This document shows, piece by piece, positions 11,901 to 26,700 of a stretch of 64,000 bases of DNA. The DNA comes from Stratiolaelaps scimitus (taxonomy: Eukaryota; Arthropoda; Arachnida; Mesostigmata; Laelapidae). Numbering within the stretch: position 1 is the stretch's first letter; each line of letters begins with the position of its first letter. Below the pieces are notes generated by a model. It made no database searches and was not told the origin of the DNA. It was given only the letters and a program-made list of their open reading frames with translations. The DNA is taken from NCBI GenBank assembly GCA_019614645.1, contig JABWDB010000008.1, positions 10,378,501 through 10,442,500 on the forward strand, read 5' to 3'. The position numbers and the translations under genes are program-made.

Positions 11901-13798
11901 CAGAGGGCATACTAATTGAATTCAAACAAAAAAGAATTGGACCTTCCCGTGCTATAAAGATGCTAGATGAAATGATCCCCTTTCTTTTCCTTCGGAGATG
12001 CGCCTGCATGGGATACAATAGTTGCCCAAATGATATGACCAGTAAACAAGAATATTTAGTTACATCGACATTGTCCACAGTTCATTCAACACTGTCGACA
12101 TCGAACAGCTCGCCACAGATCCTCAAAGCAGGCCTAGGGGGCCCCCACTGCAGCGTTCAATTCATCTCGAATTCTAACATGCCGCCCTCAGTTTGCTTAA
12201 TAAATTTCAATTCTTTCTTTCTTGTTAAACATATATGTTTCCTTTCATCAAGGCACACACACACACCCGGCCCAAACGGAGCAAGCGACGAACAAGGAAA
12301 GCCTCAGCATCAGTCACCACCGAGTCAACATCAGTCAGCCGTGTGGGCAACCAGCGAACATTCGCTATTGGAGGAAATCAAATTGTCGACATCGAGAATT
12401 ACAACCAGCCAACCAGTAGATATGCAATGAGGAGGCGGCGGCGGCGGTGGCAAGCGAACGTTAGAGACTCACTGAATGCACAAACAATGGGTTAGATTTC
12501 TTGCTAGTTTTTTTTTACGTTTAGGCCAGCCGCCGCGGCCGCCGCCGCAGCCCCTTGCTGTCAACTGTGTTTTGTTCTTGTCACCGTGTTTCGAATAAAT
12601 AAATTGAAGCGTTTTCGGTTCGCTTGCTTCACGATAAGCAGCAATAGATTAACATTATGTGTCGTTAGTCATTGTGGTCAGCCGAGCCGAGCGGCGGCGG
12701 TGGCGGCTGGCCGGACTCATCGGCCTCTCCGTCATTTTTTATATTTTTTTGCTCTTTATCTTCACATGAATCTTCAACTCGATAGCGTCCCCCGACTGCT
12801 GTTGTCCGAACGTCAAACAAGATCGGGCAACATCTGATCGAGGATCAGGTCTGCGCATAAATTGATCGGATTGATTAGAGCCATTATCATCTCGCATCGA
12901 TGTCAGTCGTGCCACTCGACGCAAGACCTAAGCCCAAGCAGACCGTTGTCGATGTTTAATGAATTCGACATCGTCATGATAAACGGCGTTTAAGTCGCAA
13001 CAAGGAGAGGCTACATTTCTGAGCTAACGCACAACGTTTCAAGCCACATAGAGCGACGTAGGCTATTCCTATGATAGATTTCGCCAGCGTTCCACGGAGT
13101 TGATGCGATGATGGCTAGCCGCCTGCCGTCTGCGCAGAGAAATGACCAACGGAAATCCTTTGAGCTGTCGATCAGTTCGTTGTGGTTAGAAATTATGAAC
13201 GACATGTTTGAGGGCTAACGTTAACTAGCCGAACTGTTCTTAGGTAGGCGATTGCTGAGTCGAGCAAGTGGTTGTGTTTCCAACAATTATGACTGGTTCT
13301 TATGGTGTTTACTTTTTGATGTGCACACCTTGCCGGCTCGGGGAGTTTGTTCGTATATTCGTTGGTCGTTGTAATAATTATTATTATCATTATTATAAGA
13401 TTAGTTTTTTTTATGATGATGACGGTGATTATTATTATTATACAGTGTTCGACTCAGTAGAAAGGTGCAGTACCGAAAAGCGATAAACCGATCCATGTGA
13501 GGGCGACGAGCAAGTAGATCACGAGGGAACTCATGGCAGCACCCAATTGAACACCTACATAGGATATTCTATCTATATGGTAGAAGTAGATTTATATAAT
13601 CGTTTGCTGGCCTCAACGGAGACTGCTGTTTAATATTGTTATCCAATTCGCCAACACGCGACAAGCAGGTCTGTCGTTACACAACTCCATGGATTGTGTC
13701 TATGTGTAAAATCCGACGTATAATAAGCTAGTCTAGGTGTGTTCCTCTTTTTAATAACCCCTTGAACGACACCCCCCGTTTCTTGCTATATATATATA

Positions 13799-13837
<39 letters not shown>

Positions 13838-14428
13838 GTTCTTCGCATTGAACGTTCATAAAGCAGCCAACCTCTGAAGTGTTAGATTATAGTGGCAGCG
13901 ATACATAAACAACGTAGCCAGAAAAAGAGAGAAATTCCATTTCTTTCTGCTTTCGACATCTTTTAGTGCCTTTCGCACTCTCAATGTGTGTGCGTCACTG
14001 TAGAGGGAACAGAAGAGGGTGGGATAACGACACGGGTTCAACTCAGAACTACTACCAGCCGATCAAATCAGAATATGTCGGTCGGTACCTGACTCGCAAT
14101 CGTCGCACGTAAAAGGTTCTTTATGCAATCCACAGTTGCTGCACCTAGTAAAAAAAACTAAACTTTTTCGGGCTAACTCTCAGCCAACATTTAATGTCCC
14201 TACTACAACTACTACTACAGCGGAGTGGCTTGCAACACCATGCTCTGCGAACGGAAATCAATCGATGTGTAATTGCTATTCCCAGTATAACTCACTCTAT
14301 ATTAAGCGCATGTAACAGTTGTACATACACGCACGCACACACCGTTGACTCAGCAGTGAGTTTCAGCAAATTGAAGGTCGGCTATAAATATAGCTCCCGC
14401 CATACGTATAGATTTGACCTGGATATAT

Positions 14429-14463
<35 letters not shown>

Positions 14464-17400
14464 CGGCTACTATTATTATTACCATCATCATTATTGTTAT
14501 TGAAAGTGGCAACAGTAGCTGTAACAGAAGAGGCTATTTACAATAATAAAGTTCGAAGCGACTAGAGTTACGTGCCCTTGTCACGGTAACATCCAGATTG
14601 AGCATCATCATCATTTTCTTCGTGTGAATTAAAGTATGCGACTGTATGAATATGAAGTTCGATACATACGTCGTACTGATGGAAAGGTCGGCTAGTTGGT
14701 GAAATATCGAGATAATACTAAATACATACCAATGATTATTAATACGTAATGATGATTGATAATACGTAATAATAATTAACAATGTGTAATAATACGTAAC
14801 AATACGTAATAATGCTTAATAAATAATAGTAGTTATGTCAAAAAGGCAATGGGCAACATCTATGCAATACAAGTACAATAACACTCGAGCAGTTTGAGCA
14901 TTGAACTTGCATCGTTCCGTTTATGAGTTTCAGGCCGTATCTCCGTCGGCTAACCCCCTCCCCCGATGACGGCGAGAGATTGTCGTGATGTTCTGCGAAA
15001 GGCATACACTCTTCTACACGTACACTTAAAGACGCATATACACACAAGCACACACAAAATGAAATGATCTTCTCGCCTCGAACCGCTCCGGTTTTAACCT
15101 GTCACCTGACACGCCACACGCTGTGAGGGACGACCTCTTAGGCATTCAGCTCGGCCCCTCACGTCTAAAGGCTGTTCGTAGGCGGCTCCTTTTCGATGAG
15201 ATGGCCAACGGCCCGAGAAGCTATCTACCTAGACTTCTCTTATTTCCAGTAGTTAGTGGCGTCGTGCATGTTTGATATCCTTTATCTCAGATTGTTAATA
15301 CGTCTTAGCAAGTAGGTAAGGGATAAGTTTGACATGGCAAAAGCACGCATCCTGCTCATCTCATTGTAATTGTGACGAGAACAGAGAATTAGGGCGGCAA
15401 AGAAATCGTACTGTTTTTTGTTTTTACCAACGTTGCGAATCGGTGCAAATAGGCGCTTCATGATCCAATCTTGCTATGGTAAACGGTATTTCGTTTGCCC
15501 ACATTGTGCTAAGATGTAGCCTTCTCTCTCTCTCCTCCCTCTCTGTGCTTCCAATTTCGTTTGTTGTCCAAGTAACTACTTTATCCTGATCTGCAGCTAT
15601 CGAGGGCTACCTTTAAACCTCGTCTCCCGTTCAGATCCCATTAATCGAACAAGGCCAACCCCTGGAGGGGAGAGGCCATCGTGTCCTACGACAGCCCCCC
15701 TCGATTTCCGTGAGTCATCGATGTCGCACAACGTGGTCGACCCCAATTGTGAGTATGACTCACTGAAGCCGCCCTTCGCTAAGTGGGTAAGGGTTGTCCG
15801 AAGGCAGGGTAGTTGTCGAGCCGAGCCGCCGAGAATTCCGGGAAGCAGACTTCGACTTCGGATGACCTTCACACGCAGCGGCCGTGGTGACACAACCGTA
15901 GCGGCGCTGGTGGTGGAGGCACGCGCATCTCAAGCACGTCCCGGTATCGTGTATGCTAGTTTCAGGAACTACATAGGCACGTCCAGAGGAGACTTACCAG
16001 TCTCTGGATTCACAGTCGTGAGCTACTAACTAAACGCGATACGGCAGTGGCAATAGTAACAGAGCAAGCATCGCCAACAGACGGGGAGTCGATCTGCTCA
16101 GAGTCAGGAATGGAGAGAAACAGTGAGAGAGACCCAGGCTCAGGGGACGAACACAGGCCCCCAATGAGTGAATGCATAAATTGCCTGATAGCTGATAACA
16201 TTCGCGTGCACGCTCTGCGACGCTCTGTGAATGCCGGTGGCATACAACGAACAGCCGCCAGGCCAGGCGAAACGATGGCAAACACCACAGCAGTTGTAGG
16301 AACAACCGCCATAAAAGGGAGACGAGCTTTTTACAAAGAATTCCATATTCATTGTGTAATATGTACGAAACGTTTATACGTGAACAGAACGTAGGAGCAA
16401 ATCGTACAAAGCGAGGACGGTTGTTAATACTAGCCACGTAGTAAGCAAGAGAGAGAGACGCCAAGCAGGAGCTCATCTTCAAACGATTAGAATGCATCCC
16501 CTCAACGGTAGCGTCAGGGTAGAACTCTCTCCTTCGGGACACTTCGTGGAAATCCATGTAATTGTGGATGCCAGATCAGAAGTCTAACAGCGTCTGCTAT
16601 TTGGCGTTGATTCTAGCGAAAGTTCCTATCCATACAGAATATTGTTGTTCTCGGCGAGTGGGCAGCCCGTAAAGCATAGTCATGTGTGGGGTACACTGTC
16701 GGTGCGATAATTCACTGCAGCGGCAGTGACTTCGACCGTATTTCGTCAGTGCCTCATTGGGCTGAATGCTTGCTTTTGACATCGGTTATCCAGCGGCACC
16801 AGTGAACAGTTAAGCCGTTGACAAATTAATTAGCAACTATGACATAAACATGTCTGTGTATTAGTATGTTAATAATAATCATAATAATAAAAATAACAAT
16901 AATAAAGGTAAAGGTAAAGCTTTATTTATTTATTAAAGGAACTGCAGTTTTTACACTGCTTTAAATAATAACAACATAAGAATAGTAATAGTAACAATAG
17001 TAACAACATAAGAACGATCACGCTTATATAGAGCGCGACATTAGGAGAGTTGTGGTTGTCATCGGCAGTAAGACGACTGCTTCTATCGTATGTATGTACA
17101 TATGTCCACTGACACACGCATGCATATATATATATATATATATATATATGTATACATATACATGTATAATGATAACAACGTCATCTCTGCATACAAGCGG
17201 ATACAAGATCAAGCGCGGAGCACGAAGCGTAGAGCACCACCGGGACTAGAGAGAATACACGGTAGTCTTATGGCGTGCAACGCCAACCAGTGTTTACTCG
17301 ATGGAACAGCGAGCGCCTTGAATGAGAAGCAAACTCCAGCAGCTGGTCCCAGGGGTCTGTAGTTGGCGTTGTAGCCGTTCTCGAGCTCCGGCTGCGACTG

Positions 17401-20400
17401 CTTATTCCTCCTCCCCGGTAAGACTACGGTAGCGGTTTGATGGGTCGGACGACTGGGATAGACAGGTAGTGTTGTCTGATGGACGACAATGTGAAATATT
17501 TACACACCTCGATGAAGGCGGGTACTCGACGGAAATGGCGGAGGAGGGGGCTTGGTACCGGGCTGCCGTCGTATCCGTCCGTCCACTGCAGTGCAACTGC
17601 CTACCACCGTGTACTGCTGGAACTGCGGCGCTATGGTACAACAACACTGTGCGATCTAATATAGTTCCACAATATACGTAGGCTACCAGTCCGACGCTCA
17701 GACAAACGGTTAAATTGATCTGAGAGCAGTTCGGGAGGGAGAGAGAGAGAGACTTGTAAAGTATATGCGAGACGGAGCTTCGACACAGATGGCTCATCAA
17801 TGCACGTATATAAATGTAGTCTGATATATAATATGATATGTGGTGATGAATGCGCAAACGCCACGAACAACTGATGATACGGGAACGCTCTCATAATCCT
17901 GAGCCAGACCTCACTCACCGGGATGCGTAACATTTCTACGGGGGGGGGGGGGGGGGGGGGGTACAGTGACGAACGAGGACGAGGGAGCCGCCAGCTAGAC
18001 TCTTCGTGGAGATGTTCCTTCCCTTGAAATCTATTGAATAATGGGACTCTGAGCCACGTAGAAGGCAACCATTGAGCAACACACAGCATCAGCGACAACG
18101 ACCTTGAAGCAATATGTAGCCAACAACGAGAACAATAGATCGACGAACAACGACATCCTTGAGAAAAGCGACGACGGCGGCGACGACGACAACAAAATTA
18201 TAGACTCCAAAAAGACCAGCACCAACCTTAGCAGAAGCCAGCCGACCTGGTCAGAGAGACCATTATGAAAAATCGTATTGCCCTATTAGCTCTGATCACA
18301 ATGTATTCCAGCAGCGCAGAGTCATCCCCGCCGCCAATTGTACTCGATGGATCATTTCGCGGCGCAAATCGAATTTGCCATGCACATAACTGAGAGCGTT
18401 CTGCGAGGGCAACAGGTGTCTGTACGGGAAACGCCACACGCTGGAACCCGACCGAGACACTGCTTATGCTGGTGGCTAACTGTCCAAGGCAGAGGGAGGA
18501 AGTGATGCCGCGAAATGGCGTCGGCCGCGCATGCACCTCTTGTGCATCGTTCGTGCCGGTGGCTGTCCGGTGCCACCGCGCCGTTATGTAGACAACCTAC
18601 TTGTCGTGTATCACCATAACAGTAAATAATGAACGCATAACAAGCGATACCGCGGGCGAATGCAGTGCAGTGTGGATGTAACTGATCCCTGCGGTACCTG
18701 CCTACGTCTCAAGTAACTACGTCAGCCACGCTAGCCGAAACAGGAAAGCGCACGAAGCTGAGGTGGAGAAACACACCCGATAGGAAGACAATAAGGGTAA
18801 GAGGAAATAAGAGGAAAATCGGAGAGCAGGCAAACGCCGTGCGCTCGATGTTTCGTCTTGGGTGTTGCCTTTTTCGTGTTGAACTAAACTCATGAAAACG
18901 GGTTTCAATTCGAGGATACACTTCATTTCACGATGGAGTGCCGGAAAGAGAATGCGCACTCTTCGTCTGGTAGTCGGCGAAATTGATCCTATGTGCGGAC
19001 ATACATCTCGGTGTTTCGTCTTTGCGATTGGGAGCGCCAGACATCTTGTCTCACCAGACATCTCTGGCCTCTTGTTCATATCATATTGCTACGAAAGGAG
19101 TCGGGAGGAAAATCTGGTGGAGATGATTACCGTGAGATCACGGCAGGATTTGACTCTGCGATCCGAAGCGTGCCCTCCATCTGGGCCATTTATGCAGCAT
19201 GTGTCCCTATGTATCTTGGGAGGTCAGAGCCAACTGAACTATTACCACGCAGATTGTCTCCAAGTTATTCAGCAGTATTTTCACAACACTGCACAACTTA
19301 CATAACGTTTAGGTAATACCAATTTACAACAAGTTACAGTACATCAGTTCGCTGTAGTGTCAACATGTGGCGGCATCGATTTCAATAACAAGATACGAAA
19401 TCATGGTCTGTCTAGCATGCCATTGCCAGAGCAGCAATTTGCTGGGGAACCATCTCGCTCTCTCGTACATAGCAACTGTTATGTCCTAAGCCGTCTTCTC
19501 CGTATCGTGGACAGGCTCCCGGCCATCAACAACAAGCAGAACAAGGCTGTTAAACACGTTACACAGTGGCTAACACACGCGGGAGCAAACGACAAGATAT
19601 AACAATAGACACCTTGCTGCCTATAGGTATAACAAGAGACTGAGTGCAGCAACTGGTGTTCAAGGTAGAGCGTGAAAAGTCTACCTGTACCCCTGTGCGT
19701 CGGGAAATGTAATAAACGACAATGCAAGTAACTCTGGTATGTTAGAAGTACGACTTCACCATCCCCTTTCGAACATCAGCCGTAGGCAAATGCATGGAAA
19801 GGTCGCAAGCATTAGTAAAAGGCACATACATACTATCGGCATTGATTGTACCCTTATGTCAGGAACGCTGAACGATAGACGAAACAAATTCGACTTCTCG
19901 AAGATGCAGTGATGCACGTGCAAATGGATACTATCTTCTCAAGGAACCATACAGGTTAGAGATCAAATCATCCGATGACCATTATTTTCATGCTAGAAAT
20001 ACGTCTTTCATGAGTTATGCTTACCACCATACTGGTGGACCGAGTACCACGGCGCGTATCGTCAAATAGAAAGTAACCCGTCGTAAAATACAGCTTCGAT
20101 TATATATGTCCACATCGTGTTCTTTAATTGTACTCAAATAACAATCCATTATTTGAACCTAGTATTTTATTGAAGCAATCAAAACATTATCATCAAATGC
20201 TTTCGAGAGGTCGACGAAAAAAATCAACGCTGTACGAACCGGCCACAATTCGAAAATTTCACCACGGTTATTCCGTGACTACGATCACTATCGAATCGCG
20301 CTCAGACGGACAATCAATCACGCATCTATAAATGACACCCACATCAGTGTCTTTTGATGGATTGCGCTTTTTTTTTTACTATGCTTGTACCTCCCGTAAG

Positions 20401-20726
20401 CCCGTTAAGCTGCGGAAAGCATACGAAAGCCTCTCTCGATGACATTTAAATCATTGATACGAACAACTGTAACGGTGCCCTCGGCTCTCCAAAACTGTGC
20501 AATGTGGCGACAGCCGCCGCAACGCTAAACTGTTATTCATAACGGCCACCTGAGACGCTGTTTGAAATTATCCAGCGGTCCCCGCTCGCCCTAAATCGGT
20601 CTCTTCGGTCCCTCCGCGCGATGCCGGCGCTTAATGCTTGCCGACGCAGTTCAATGCACTAGAATGCAAAACGCACCTGTATGTATATTTCGTGAGGCAT
20701 GGTATATACATATCGAATATACCATC

Positions 20727-20758
<32 letters not shown>

Positions 20759-23700
20759 GGTGCACATTTTAGTGGCTTTTGGCAAAAACCGACACATCTC
20801 TGGTGGAGCGTGGCTCGAACGTCCATCTAGACATGTCGGCCATGCAACGATGAATATAGAAACCATAGCGGAAGGTATCGACAGCTTTTCAGTAAATGCC
20901 CTCTACTTGCCACGGATGAAACGTCGGAATCTATAAGCGCGTCACTATTTACTGGTATGAGGCAGCGTTCCGATTCTAATGGCAATGATGTCGAGCTTCC
21001 CGTCAAATAGGCAAGATCGGCCAGTGATTTATCGATAAGTGAATCACCTCGATGGAAGGTGGCCGTCCGATCTTGTATACTGGCTATTAGGTGTGGCCCA
21101 TATACTGTCGGCCTGTAAAGCTATGCCGTTTAGACTCTTACCAAATCCCTATAATGGGCTGGAGAAATTCGAGCTCACTGGAGAACATTGACCCGTCCCC
21201 TTGCGTGATAGTAATCGATTCCTGCAGGCCGCCCTAAATATAGTACCGCTTCTGTTTGCACGTGGCGTAAACGCGTACGATGAGATTGTATCGAGTTAAT
21301 AGTGCTCAAACAACATTCTCTAAAATGGCTTCGTAAAAATGCCAATACCAATAAATTCAAACCACCCTCGTGATGATTGTCGAAATCTCAGGCGATTCCA
21401 GTTCGTCCAGTTGACAACTGCGACGATCAATTCCCTCAACGCCAGCCTCGAACCAGTACTCGAACTTGCCCCGTAACTCCTTAGTAAATGCTTTAATGTT
21501 CTAATGCTACGCTCTTGATGACAATGGATATTAGCTAGGAGGAAATCGTCACTACAGTAACAGACAATATATCGGTAACCACTTATCAAAGTTATATCGG
21601 ATATTTCATTATTCAGTGTTGAATATTTGGGCCTTGCAGCTTTCACAAGGTCGCGTACCTGGCATCAACATTTCGATTATCTCCAAGGTTTCGACGTTTT
21701 AGACTATTCACCCGTAATTCAATCGGATCAATACAAATAGAACACTGCTTTTAGCATTATCAATGTGGTAAACAGGTAAATCGAATCGAGGAGCTTGTTG
21801 GCCGAGGCCTACGTTGCTGAACCCTGTTACTGTATTTTACTGAAATGAGTGAATGTACGGAGATCTCTATACATGAAACCAACGTTACGCACTTGTAACC
21901 TTGATACGCATCGATCGTTGTATGCAATCGTCGGGCAAACGGAGATGTCTATTGGCCGAGCTGGTCGGTAAATGAATTTCCTTGTTGTTTATGTCACAGG
22001 CATTGATGAGAACGCCTCTGGGAGCAGCGTCGCTATTGGTTTACGATTGAATCGAGTTGTCGGCCGTCGGCCAAGGAAAATCTGTCCTGATAAGAGTTGC
22101 ATCGTTCTTCTATTCGACTGTGTGCGCATTTCCCCGCAACCGAGCCCCGCGCATAGACTGCTTCCAGGAGGAAATACACAGTCATCGGTTACAACGTCAC
22201 CGGGAGCGGGCCGCAGACACAAAACCCATACAGCACCAGCAGCCGCAGCGCTTTCTATGCAAACGGAGTGGTTTCCATGCAGGCCCGCTCCTTGTAGTTT
22301 CAAAATGGCCAGTCAAAAGGTCGCTGCGAAAGCACGAGTTCGTCAATCATAGACCTGCCGTATGAATACACATATTTGGCGTGGCCATGTTTCCGCTGGA
22401 AGTCTCGCGTGACATTGAAGCTTTTACGCGATGTCAATAAGAATGGCGAATTTAGTGTAGCAGCAGCAGCAGCCCCCAACCGATCACGAGGACGCCAAAA
22501 GTGAACGTCGTGCCAGGTATGAATACGGCGAGCCTGAACCAGTATCAGTCCCAAGATCCGCAGCACGATGCCTGAGAATCGATATGAACGGAACTCGTCG
22601 ACGACGTCTCAACTCGTAGTCAACAAGGGTCAGAGATCGGAAGGACCTAACAGGAAGAGGGAGAGAGTAAGAAGACAACGCGTAGCTATTCGGTAAGACA
22701 ATCTATCTCGTAATGTCAGTGAGAGCAGGTACCTTCTGCAACGGGCCTTTGCAACTTTTCCGAATTACGTTGGCTACAAATCAGTAAAGCGAAAACCGAA
22801 CGTATGAAATTTAGAAGGGGAGGTTGCTGATCGCACGCCGATTTATTTCGACCGGACGGAAGGCCTCAAAAGATAGTGAGTTCCCTCATCGATCTCGATC
22901 TGAGATTAGCAAAAACCGGAAGGTCGTCCACGCACCATGTCGCATAAAGAACGCGAAAGGCGCAGGTATCTTGGATCACCGTCTATGCGAGACGTAAGAC
23001 GGTATCATTATCACCATTTCATGTCTCGTTCCCCTCCGTTCACCGAAATTTCCGGTTAGTTCATTGATTCCACTTAAGTCCCTCATCCACAGATATCAGG
23101 ACAGCTTCGCTGGAATCAAGCAGAGTTTTGATTTCACAATTGTAAATTAACAGTACGAGCAGCCCAAGCAGTAGTCGCAGAAATGGAAATCCTTCGGCGC
23201 AAGACTCCACACCCCGTCTCACCCCTAAGGTCTACTGTAAGCTACACCGCAAATGCTCCGACCGTGGTTCCCCGGGTAGGACAACCCTTCCAGCCCGCTT
23301 CATCCACTAGCATCCCCGTTTATCTCTCTTCGTCAGGCCTAATAAGAATTAACAGCTAGCAACACGATGTAGTACTGCTGTGAAGCTTTGGCTCCGGGTA
23401 CTGCCGCTGCTGCAGTCGCTCGACTCAGCAGCGGCATAACGCCCCCCTCCTTCTTTCGGAGAATCCATTCTCCCTGATCACATCTCACGTTGAAATTCCT
23501 CCTGCAGAATCTACCATCTCCAGTTTCCATCGCCTCTCTGCATCGCTCTCCTCCACGACAGCAGCACTGGCGCGGCCGCCACCGCCGCCACCGCCGCCGA
23601 CACAATTCCCTCTTATGGCATATTCCTTCCTCCTCCTCCTCTTCTTCTTGTCCCTCGTCCATTCGCAGCCGGAATGCTGCAGCATGACCCTTCCCCACTA

Positions 23701-26700
23701 CGTTGTGTTCCTTACCACTGTCTGTCTGCCTGCGTTGCGCCTTGCAGCTCAGCCGCGTTGCCCTTGGCCTCGCCATCCTGGGCTCCCAGCAGCACCATTA
23801 TGGACCGGCTGGCTCCACTTCCCTCGCCGCTTCGCGTGTGTTTGCCGCTGGCGGCCCTCGCCACTCTGCGTAAACGGCGTTCTCGCTCATTTGTTCGTTC
23901 GTTCTGTCGTGCTGTGTCTGCTGAAGACTCGTGGGCCCCGTTTCAAGGCCACGCCGCACTTCGAATACTCCAACCGACACGCAGCAACGCTGCTGAGAGA
24001 CCCGCACTGACTGGCTTAGCTTAGCTTAGCCTGACTCTGATTTGCCGGTAGCTGTGCCCTTGCTGCCGCAACACCGCTGCTGCCGTACCGCGGGAGCGAC
24101 GAGGACGAGGGGTCTTGCCGCGTAGTCCGCTGAAAGTCCGGATGGACGCCCAGAACTTGATGGTCGCTCTATCTGGGAACCAGAGTACTGCAACAGTAAC
24201 AACAAGGCTGCTGGACTTCGGCTCCCCCAAAAGCGATGCCCAACGGCTGCGGATGCGACCGGCGCATAGAAAGACCTCCATACCTTTCGGAGAGTCACTT
24301 CCCTGAAGCTGTCGGTCAGTTGGAATCAAGCCGTAGTAGTCCGGAGGGTGTTCCGGGGTCGTAGTTGTCTACTGGGAAAGGGATGGCAAGGAAGGCGGGC
24401 GATCGGGGAAAAGAGATATGTACTTGCTGTCTACCCCCTTCGGTTGATTAATCTGCCGGGAGCAGCCGAGCCCCAAGAACACCATCCACCGCCTGCGTTC
24501 AACTGCTGCCGCCGCCGCCGCCTCTACCACCACCGCTGTGTTCGTTTCTAGTGAACGACGAACTTCTTCCCGTCTTCGATTCTGCTCGTCTTGTTCTCGT
24601 CCTCCTTCCCAACCTCCACCACTTGCTTCAAGAAGGACTGCTCGAGAGGAGGGTGAAAAAGGAGACGTGAGCTTATTAGAAAATGGAGAGTAGGGCGGGG
24701 TCCGGGCGGAGCTCAGGGGGGTCGGATCAAAATAAGCGTCCACTTAGTCTGTCCATCCGTCGCACGTCCGATCCTTGATCCGATCTGCTGAGCGGGAGCT
24801 AGATTAGTTGAACCACTCGCAGCGCGAGACGGCGATCAGCAGCAGCAGCAGCAGCAGAAACTACAACAACAACGGCGACAAAGGCAACAGCGGCTTGGGT
24901 ACAAGGTTGTCGACGAGAGGACAACCCTATGTCTATTGTACTTCTGGCGATATGTGTCAACGGTGGCCGAACGTAAGCGAACAGCCAGCTGTCCAGCATG
25001 ATGATGACGAATCGTCTCTGTGGAACCATCTCATGCAGATGAAATCGATGTCCACGGCGTTTCATGGTCGGGTCGTCGTTTTCAACACGCAAAAGATAAC
25101 TTCACCGTATAAATTTGAATTGCATGAGCATGCCTGCTGTGAGCTTCATAAGATCGACTTTTTCCTCGTAAGCAAAAAAATACCCGAAACCTGCTTAATT
25201 TAGCCACTCAACAAGGTCATACATAGGCGCGCCTTTCTCTTAGCTGGCGATGTTTTCTATGACAATGACTTATATTAGCTAAATATCTATCTTATGCTCC
25301 GCTCAGCTTACTAAGTTAAAATACATATAACATCTACGACCGCAACGGTTATCCCTTCGCCTTCAGGCGCTTCGAATCGTTCGTGTTATAGCCGGGCTTA
25401 ATGAGGAGTCAGCTATGACACACGTTACACAAATGCAACAGCTGATTCGGTGCCACCGAAGCGCACCCTGCGCGATGACAGAACTTTGCTGGTGGTAACA
25501 GAACCGCCAACAGCACCGGCGCGGCCGCTTGAACAGCCCAGCCAGCGCCAACAACCTTCCATTTTGCTAATAGTCATTTCCTCATCGTCTATTCCTACCA
25601 CAGTTTCTCTTGGTTTTTCGCTATCTCTATAAATGTTGCGTATATAGTTGTGCATGTATGCGCGCGCGCGCGTGTGTGTGTGTATTTATTAAGATATGCC
25701 AAAAGAAAATGTTACACGGAAGTTGTCGTGGCGGCCGATGCGTGCACACCAAGTGGGATGTTTTCCATCGGCTTGCATCAGCCAACGTAAGAAAAATAGA
25801 CCCACCCCTCCTCCAATGGCCGACAAACGAACGTACACACAGAGAGACGGAAATGCTTCAACATTCGCAGCTTTCGACAATATTTGAGAGCCTCTACCTA
25901 CCACTGCTTTCACTTGGCGTTACATTCAGCTTTCCTCGGGAGAGAGACGATGACCAAAGAAAATAACATGGACGCCGAAATCTGGCCGTCATTTTCGTTT
26001 CTAAGGAAGAAAGCGAGCGGACTCGGATTTTTTCGGCCTTTTGTTTTAGGCATTTACGTTGTTAGCCATATTGGTGTGTGGCTATATATCTGTACTTCCG
26101 TGACTGTCCTGCTGCGGATGTCCTGCCACGGAAATCGACCTCTTTGAAGAGGCTATGAGAGACCACCGATTTGATATAATAGAAATGCCAGATGCAAAGG
26201 ACGTGCTGTTTGTTACCAGCACACGGCGTCAACGGGCGAACTCTGCTGGAATCTACGCCAATCTGCTGGCGTCCGCCTATGGGGTCCGCTAGCAGATTCT
26301 ATACAGCTTTCAACGTAGACACAGAATCCTACTCACACTGATAAGTTCTCAAACGACCACCTTTCTGCGAGTTTCAACGATGGCGAACGGCGATACTGTG
26401 GTGAGATATATATATATCTATTTCCGTAGGTTTTAATGGCGAGCCTTGTGGGCAGGTGGTACGGATGTGGCACTGGAACAATATATATATATATATCGTG
26501 GAGATAAGTAGCCAAACATAAGCCTATTTCAGTCAGCTGGCACAGGCAGAGATTACGGAACGGATTGTCGGACCCGTTTTAGTTCCACAATGTCAATGCT
26601 CGTATCACACTATCGCCGATATGAAGTGGCTAAGAGAGAAAGATGATGATGAGCCATTCTCTAAGCAGAATTTCGTTCGGTCCATTGCACTATTGACCAA

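Noticed and set aside
16030..16557. Minus-strand open frame of 175 codons with hydrophobic stretches
   Set aside because: The leucine/cysteine-rich stretches do not form a credible membrane-protein pattern, and two plus-strand frames overlap it. Likely chance.
21320..21646. Minus-strand frame with a faint reverse-transcriptase look (YCSDDFLL, then [10 protein letters not shown])
   Set aside because: The YxDD-like block is distorted (CSDD), and the flanking frames do not continue into a retroelement polymerase in either direction. Too weak to call.
24008..24033. TTAGCTTAGCTTAGC short tandem, considered as a telomere-like repeat
   Set aside because: Arthropod telomere repeats are TTAGG; this is only three units of TTAGC.
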